Of a DNA stretch of 11,816 nucleotides, positions 6,481 to 11,816 are shown piece after piece. The translations under genes were made by a program, and so were the position numbers. The first letter of the stretch is position 1. Every line of letters begins with the position of its first letter. The DNA lies in contig JAUHXB010000019.1 in NCBI GenBank assembly GCA_030427215.1, positions 1 through 11,816 on the forward strand, written 5' to 3'. The stretch is from Alphaproteobacteria bacterium. GTDB lineage: Bacteria; Pseudomonadota; Alphaproteobacteria; Micavibrionales; UBA1664. Under the pieces are notes generated by a model that was not told where the DNA came from, did no database searches, and worked only from the letters and a program-made list of their open reading frames with translations.

Positions 6481-7284
6481 ATGATCTTCAATAAATGTAC
6501 TGATAAAATAATAGCTGTGATCATAACCTTCATGCACTCTCAGGTTTATTTTCTGCCCTGCGGCTTCACAACATCTCTTAAATATTTCAGGTCGAAGCTG
6601 CTCACCAAGAAAATCATCTCCAAGACCTTGATCAATTAAAATCTCGGCATTTGTTGACTTGGCGCTGTGGACTAATTCACAGGCATCATGTTGCTTCCAT
6701 GCATTTATATTATTTCCCAAATACCCTTTAAAGGCTTTCTGGCCCCACGGAACATCCGACGGATTGACGATAGGGGCAAAGGCCGACACAGATTTATAAT
6801 GTCCGCGATATTTAAAGTACAAAGTAAGGGCTCCGTGCCCGCCCATTGAATGTCCACATATTGACTGGTTGTCTTTGTTTAACGGGAAATTTTTTGGTAA
6901 AAGATGATAAAGCTCGTCAGCAATATATGATTCCATACGATAATGTTTTGACCAAGGTTTTTGCGTGGCATTAATGTAAAATCCGGCGCCTTTACCAAAA
7001 TAAAAAGCCTCGTCATCGGGAACATCGTCACCGCGCGGTGATGTGTCCGGGGCGATAATTGCTATACCTAAATCCGAAGCATATTTGTAAGCCCCCGCCT
7101 TGGTTGTAAAATTATCATGTGTGCATGTTAAACCGGACAAAAAGGTTATGAACGGGACGTTTTCAGTTTTTGATGCTTCGGGCAGGAAGATTGAAAACGT
7201 CATCGGACAATTTAAGGCAGTGCTGCCATGCTCCCAAATTTGCAAATCGCCACCGTGGCATTTATGCGTCTGTTTTATCTTCAT
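6442..7284 (-). CDS. fghA: S-formylglutathione hydrolase
   Basis: Cytoplasmic esterase of the alpha/beta-hydrolase fold (esterase D family) that hydrolyses S-formylglutathione to formate and glutathione, the second step of glutathione-dependent formaldehyde oxidation. 280 aa, normal length. The nucleophile elbow G-H-S-M-G is at 144-148 (Ser146); His256 lies in EGYDHSYYF, and the acid is probably Asp223 in IDQGLGDDFL by position. The oxyanion region FLSGLTCTHDNF (48-59) and the APDTSPRGDD block (78-87) with its PRG are typical. It starts at ATG 7284, 2 bases after the adhC stop, without its own Shine-Dalgarno, so it depends on adhC translation. The C-terminus (DHLIHHANILSGNR) lies in the 80-bp repeat but still matches the family ending, so it looks intact. 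Confidence 0.97.
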   Translation of the reverse strand: MKIKQTHKCHGGDLQIWEHGSTALNCPMTFSIFLPEASKTENVPFITFLSGLTCTHDNFTTKAGAYKYASDLGIAIIAPDTSPRGDDVPDDEAFYFGKGAGFYINATQKPWSKHYRMESYIADELYHLLPKNFPLNKDNQSICGHSMGGHGALTLYFKYRGHYKSVSAFAPIVNPSDVPWGQKAFKGYLGNNINAWKQHDACELVHSAKSTNAEILIDQGLGDDFLGEQLRPEIFKRCCEAAGQKINLRVHEGYDHSYYFISTFIEDHLIHHANILSGNR

Positions 7285-7286
7285 GA

Positions 7287-8405
<1,119 letters not shown>

Positions 8406-8481
8406 TCACTCTAAGTATAAGTTCAGCAGATGTTTTTTATATCATACTTACATCCAAGGAAAATGATTTTGTAAGATTGGT

Positions 8482-8510
8482 ATTATAGCATGATGAATTG
8501 AAAGACTGAA
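8482..8510 (-). promoter_or_regulatory. Candidate adhC promoter at the edge of the right repeat
   Basis: A consensus -10 TATAAT (8482-8487, minus strand) lies 17 bases after TTCAGT (8505-8510; -35, 3 of 6), which is the hairpin arm of the repeat. The left repeat has the weaker TATAGA at the equivalent place with a 16-base gap. It would give an adhC leader of about 80 bases. A TATGAT closer to adhC is an alternative -10 without a good -35. Confidence 0.27.
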
Positions 8511-8571
8511 TGGCAGGGCTTGCAGTTTGAAGTTAACTATTCTCTTCATGTATTTTAGAATGATGTATTAA
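8492..8571 (-). repeat. 80-bp direct repeat, right copy (between tpsB end and adhC)
   Basis: Partner of 6401-6480, offset by exactly 2,091 bases, a multiple of three. Differences cluster in the middle while both 10-bp ends are unchanged. The hairpin is weaker here (CAGTTT against AGACTG with a wobble). It occupies half of the tpsB-adhC gap and runs 17 bases into tpsB. Confidence 0.8.
8533..8571 (-). pseudogene. Relic of a second fghA 3' end
   Basis: Read on the minus strand in the frame equivalent to fghA, this stretch gives LIHHSKIHEENS and then TAA at 8533-8535. The intact gene reads LIHHANILSGNR and then TAG at 6442-6444; the stops align exactly. Everything upstream of LIHH is gone, replaced by the tpsB coding sequence in a different frame. 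The relic is short, but it belongs to a longer 80-bp match, which makes chance unlikely. It could be left by a tandem duplication of adhC-fghA or by integration at the gene's 3' end. Confidence 0.55.
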
Positions 8572-10258
8572 GATTAAAAAGGATACGCGGCCCTTCTTTA
8601 CCATTCATGATTGGTGTTGCTACTTCACGTGTGAGAGGGTATGCAAATTGGAGAGCACCTGAAACCTTATTATTGAGATTATAATATGAGCCAAATCCTG
8701 CTGAGGCACCTGATTGTGGTTCTGATCCTCTATCTTCATTCCAAACCTTACCAACGTCATAATATACAAAAGGTATAAGCTGAAGATTAAGGTCTTTTAT
8801 AGTGTCTAGCTGCGTATAACGAATTTCCGCTCCTGCCGAAACTCCTTGATCACCTGTGATCTCAGATGGGTCATAGGCACGACCAAAGGTTGTGCCACCA
8901 TAGCCAAACTCCTGAGAAGATAAAAGTGGATGGGGGGCGTACTGACCGCTTAGTGTCGTGATGAGTTGAAAACGATCGCCCAATCTATCTTGTCTGTTGG
9001 CATCTAACTGGGCAGTAAAAAAGTCGCTGCGTCCTTGTTGTCTTGATAAATTCTCACTTCCAGTTTTAGTGACATTTAAAATATTAAGGCCTTGATTGAT
9101 TTGTGCTTTAATGGTCGTAGCGCCGCCCAGTCCATCCAGAATATCATATTCAGAAAAAATGGATAACGTCCGTGTTTTATCATCGATCAACTCAGCATCC
9201 AGAAACTCTGTCGCACTCTGTTGAAAATTAAGGCTTGCGCCGATGATTAAATTTTCTGTTCTAGATCTGATATAAGGATAGGATAGCGATAGACCATAGC
9301 CTGTGCTGTCGCCTTCTACATCAAGCGCTCGAAGAGATAGTCCTGGCTCTGAATTCGAATATGATGCGTTGAAAGATAGTGTTAAGCCTTCTTCTGTTAA
9401 AGGAAGTGCATAGTTAAGTGATCCAAATTGAACCTCTTCCACCGGTATACTGGTCGATACTTGCGTTGTTAGCGTATCAAAGCTGTTGAAAACACGGCCC
9501 GCCTGGTTGGTCAGACTTGCCTGATGCGGTCCAACAAAACGGGAGCCGTAATTATTATACCCTAAGCTTGTTACCGCAGTATTTGAAGACATTTTCAAAA
9601 CAAGGTCAACATCTCCTAACCTCTCATTGCTTGTTGGCTTATTTAATATTGTTTGAATGTTGACGCCAGTATAATCATTCAACAGAAGGATATATCGTTC
9701 CATCGTTGGGCCATGAAGCGGTATCATAGCCTTTATCTTATCAATCGTTTTATTGATAATATTAAAATAATCATGCTTTATAATTTGTGATTGATCATCA
9801 ACCGTGACATTACCGATTTGCCCTTCTATCACCTGAATAGTGACTTTGCCATTCTCCACTTCTTGTTGAGGAATAATGGCTCGCGATAAAAAATAACCTT
9901 CCTTGTGATAAATTTGTGTGATGCGACTGGCCAAATGATTAAGAACGTTAAGGTCAGTTTTCAAGCCAAGATAGTTGTCAACAAGTGTATTGAAATGTCC
10001 GTTTACAAAAACGGTGACGCCATCTAGCTCTATAGCCTCCAAGACAAATCCTGATTGAGCCAAAGGGATCTGATCCGTAAGCTGAAGAGGGTCAGGGTCA
10101 ATAATATTTACATCACGCGACTGAATGGGTTTACGCAGTTGCTCTTCTAGTCGCCCTGTTTGTGCAGCAGATGGTATTTCAGGAGCATTTTGCGCTTTCG
10201 CATCCAGTGAAACTGTAACACCACAAATGAGCGCCAGTGCAATTACAAGCTTAACCAT
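8555..10258 (-). CDS. TpsB outer-membrane transporter, ShlB/FhaC/HecB family
   Basis: Omp85-superfamily beta-barrel that exports its TpsA partner across the outer membrane (type Vb, two-partner secretion). 567 aa, usual length. A signal peptide spans about 1-23 (cleavage near AKA-QN), followed by a polar linker with the usual plug-helix region. Two POTRA domains sit at about 71-146 (FVLEAIELDGVTVF to VIEGQIGNV) and about 147-222, then a 16-strand barrel from about 226. The L6 tip motif appears as FGRAYDPSEITGDQG (458-472), the counterpart of VRGY. F-x-x-x-D-x-G is at 497-503 (FVYYDVGKVW). It ends RILFNLNTSF with the expected terminal Phe for BAM-mediated insertion. The last codons lie inside the 80-bp repeat. 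It follows tpsA after 102 bases, where TTTACA (10326) and TATGGT (10304), 16 apart, may give a weak internal promoter. Start ATG 10258; weak Shine-Dalgarno. Confidence 0.95.
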   Translation of the reverse strand: MVKLVIALALICGVTVSLDAKAQNAPEIPSAAQTGRLEEQLRKPIQSRDVNIIDPDPLQLTDQIPLAQSGFVLEAIELDGVTVFVNGHFNTLVDNYLGLKTDLNVLNHLASRITQIYHKEGYFLSRAIIPQQEVENGKVTIQVIEGQIGNVTVDDQSQIIKHDYFNIINKTIDKIKAMIPLHGPTMERYILLLNDYTGVNIQTILNKPTSNERLGDVDLVLKMSSNTAVTSLGYNNYGSRFVGPHQASLTNQAGRVFNSFDTLTTQVSTSIPVEEVQFGSLNYALPLTEEGLTLSFNASYSNSEPGLSLRALDVEGDSTGYGLSLSYPYIRSRTENLIIGASLNFQQSATEFLDAELIDDKTRTLSIFSEYDILDGLGGATTIKAQINQGLNILNVTKTGSENLSRQQGRSDFFTAQLDANRQDRLGDRFQLITTLSGQYAPHPLLSSQEFGYGGTTFGRAYDPSEITGDQGVSAGAEIRYTQLDTIKDLNLQLIPFVYYDVGKVWNEDRGSEPQSGASAGFGSYYNLNNKVSGALQFAYPLTREVATPIMNGKEGPRILFNLNTSF

Positions 10259-10360
10259 TTGAGCATTCTATATAATTAGGTAATAATTGACCATGATAAA
10301 ATCACCATAAAATATAGGCATGTGTTGTAAAGAGTGAAATAGATTTATTTGTAAATTAAT

Positions 10361-11816
10361 TTACTGACAATAGATTACATTATAAGAGCAGAGATCATAG
10401 AAATCGATGAGGGGTTGCTCGATTTTCATCAAATCTGCTTCGACCAAACGGACGTCGGCATCTTTTTCGGCCGTAGGCTTGTTATTAATCCTCTGACCGT
10501 TGCGTTTGATTTGGCCTCGTGGTTTTTGAGATTTGGCCGCATTTGATCCAGTGTTTTCGGCTTTAGAATTTGTGTCATACTCATTATTCACTGAAACAAT
10601 TGCTAGGCTATTAATCCCAGATAAAAAGCTATCAGGATTTTGTATTTGGTATTCAACTGTAGACGGAATTTGTTGAGTGGTGTTTGGTACCGGTTTTAAA
10701 GGCATTGTTAATTCACCATCAACAAGGGTGAATAAATATCCGCTCTCACTGGTCAATGTGCCAGCCATACTTGTAATAGTGAAATCCCCCCCCTGAGAAA
10801 GATCTTGCGTGACGAAACTTGGTTGTCCTGAAAAAGCTTGTAAAGCTGTATCGCCATCTTCCAATCCGGTAATAGTATAGGTAAACGCATTAAAGTCCGG
10901 ATCAAATGTATTAAGCGTTATATCATCCGCAGTAATTGTTGCCGTTGGTTGATAAGTATAAAGAAATAAATCATCGGTTTGCGTGATTGAGGCCGGCAAA
11001 TTTAAAGCGTATGATTTATTATAAATATTATTGCCTGTTAAACCGCCTTTATCCGTTGTGTTTGGTGCATCGGCATAAACCAGATAGCGGCCAGCGCCGG
11101 CATCAATTGCGGATGCACCAGCATTATTATCAAAAGATGCCCCTTTGAGAATAACGCTATTGCCACCACCTGTGGCAGAAATAGAACCGTTTAAGGTTAC
11201 GGCACCGTCAGTTAACACAACAAGTCCATTGCCAACATCCAGATTATTATCCAGCGTTAATCCACCACCCAACAATGAAACGTTATTATTGGTAATGCCG
11301 GTAAAATCGACGCTGTCCACACTCACCAGCCCCGCACTGCTCGATCCAATCGTCAAATCACCACCGACCGTAAATTGTGCAAGTTCAGCATCACTCAGAT
11401 TTAAATCACCCGCACCACCGCCAAGGCCAATACTCGTGCCAGACGTGCGGTTTTGAATCGTTAGGTTGCCTGCGGTATTAATGTTACCCGCATTAAATGT
11501 GTAACTGTCAGTTGTAATTGAAATATCTCCAGACGCATTTGTTCCGCCTATTTCATTGAGTACACTCAAAGATCTAACTCCTGAAGCTAGACCGACTCCT
11601 GCAAGGGTAATGTCTGCATCTCCATTAGCTAAAATTTTAACATTACCAACCATATCAATACCATTTGAAAAAACTGAATCTGCAAGGCCTGTTAAAGTAA
11701 TATCACCATTAAAGGTCGTGATATTTGTGTTTAATATGCTAATAGCACTACTCGTTATTCCAGTCCCCCCATTACCACGAAGTGTTATTTTGGCGGCATT
11801 CTCAGTTATTCCAGAA
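10361..11816 (-). CDS. TpsA filamentous-haemagglutinin-like exoprotein, C-terminal part, cut by window edge
   Basis: Large secreted protein exported by the adjacent TpsB, probably an adhesin. The frame is open to base 11816, giving the last 484 residues; the ATG at 11653 is internal, not the start. The N-terminal TPS secretion domain lies outside the window. Residues about 1-235 are Gly/Asn/Thr-rich irregular repeats (GDITLTG, DADITLAG, GDISITT, GNLTIQN, GDLTIGS) expected of a right-handed beta-helix. GRYLVYADAP (about 242-251) is a block that typically closes such helices. Residues about 285-371 (FTYTITGLEDGDTAL, then GTLTSESGYLFTLVDGEL) match the MBG-type Ig-like domain. A Lys/Arg/Asn-rich tail follows (about 415-460), then an end with Cys476 and Cys483 (DLCSYNVIYCQ). 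First of a tpsA-tpsB pair; target unknown. Confidence 0.92.
   Translation of the reverse strand, partial: SGITENAAKITLRGNGGTGITSSAISILNTNITTFNGDITLTGLADSVFSNGIDMVGNVKILANGDADITLAGVGLASGVRSLSVLNEIGGTNASGDISITTDSYTFNAGNINTAGNLTIQNRTSGTSIGLGGGAGDLNLSDAELAQFTVGGDLTIGSSSAGLVSVDSVDFTGITNNNVSLLGGGLTLDNNLDVGNGLVVLTDGAVTLNGSISATGGGNSVILKGASFDNNAGASAIDAGAGRYLVYADAPNTTDKGGLTGNNIYNKSYALNLPASITQTDDLFLYTYQPTATITADDITLNTFDPDFNAFTYTITGLEDGDTALQAFSGQPSFVTQDLSQGGDFTITSMAGTLTSESGYLFTLVDGELTMPLKPVPNTTQQIPSTVEYQIQNPDSFLSGINSLAIVSVNNEYDTNSKAENTGSNAAKSQKPRGQIKRNGQRINNKPTAEKDADVRLVEADLMKIEQPLIDFYDLCSYNVIYCQ

Noticed and set aside
10351..10364. 14-bp perfect palindrome GTAAATTAATTTAC at the tpsA stop
   Set aside because: Pure AT-rich symmetry overlapping the stop codon, with no GC stem for a terminator; likely chance in AT-rich DNA.
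11145..11456. 103-codon plus-strand Pro-rich frame opposite tpsA
   Set aside because: Antisense of Gly/Asn-rich beta-helix repeats, which naturally yields a Pro/Ser-rich open frame.

Overview
The window looks like chromosomal DNA of an AT-rich alphaproteobacterium. The evidence is a YgfZ/COG0354 protein of the alphaproteobacterial kind, a full-length pyruvate phosphate dikinase (PPDK) close to glycyl-tRNA synthetase, a glutathione-dependent formaldehyde oxidation pair, and a two-partner secretion (TPS) locus with outer-membrane export. Genus cannot be fixed from sequence alone. The GlyRS is the single-chain dimeric type, less usual in this class, which points to an under-sampled lineage. Most genes lack a clear Shine-Dalgarno; ppdK and adhC are the exceptions.

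Layout, left to right. 1-556 (-): N-terminal part of glycyl-tRNA synthetase, cut by the window edge. 608-1024 and 1066-1461 (-): two unrecognised small proteins, the second probably periplasmic, reading toward glyRS. 1496-1951 (+): a GNAT acetyltransferase, divergent from the previous gene across a very short gap that holds a 10-bp palindrome. 2011-2514 (+): a small lipoprotein. 2520-3245 (+): YgfZ, carrying an in-frame palindromic repeat. 3242-3472 (-): a small hydrophobic protein one base downstream of ppdK (3474-6098, -).

6099-6441 is the only gene-free stretch over 300 bases. It holds the ppdK promoter and Shine-Dalgarno, a decayed fragment of an IS630-type transposase (SPDLNPTE motif) on the + strand, a possible terminator for the genes to its right, and an 80-bp repeat that runs into the next gene. 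6442-8393 (-) is a two-gene operon for glutathione-dependent formaldehyde detoxification: adhC (S-(hydroxymethyl)glutathione dehydrogenase) followed after 2 bases by S-formylglutathione hydrolase. 8555-11816 (-) is the TPS locus: the C-terminal 484 residues of a large secreted TpsA exoprotein (beta-helix repeats, MBG-like domain, charged tail, C-terminal Cys pair), then the TpsB outer-membrane transporter.

The most notable structure is a pair of 80-bp direct repeats (6401-6480 and 8492-8571; 61/80 identical without gaps) exactly 2,091 bp apart, with one adhC-fghA unit between them. The left copy covers the real 3' end of fghA. The right copy keeps the fghA reading frame and a stop at the equivalent position but is fused to the end of tpsB, whose last codons are read from it in another frame. 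This suggests an old tandem duplication, or integration at the fghA 3' end, followed by loss of one copy. No tRNA, rRNA or CRISPR array was seen, and no obviously new multi-gene system; the unknowns are the small ORFs and the repeat structure.
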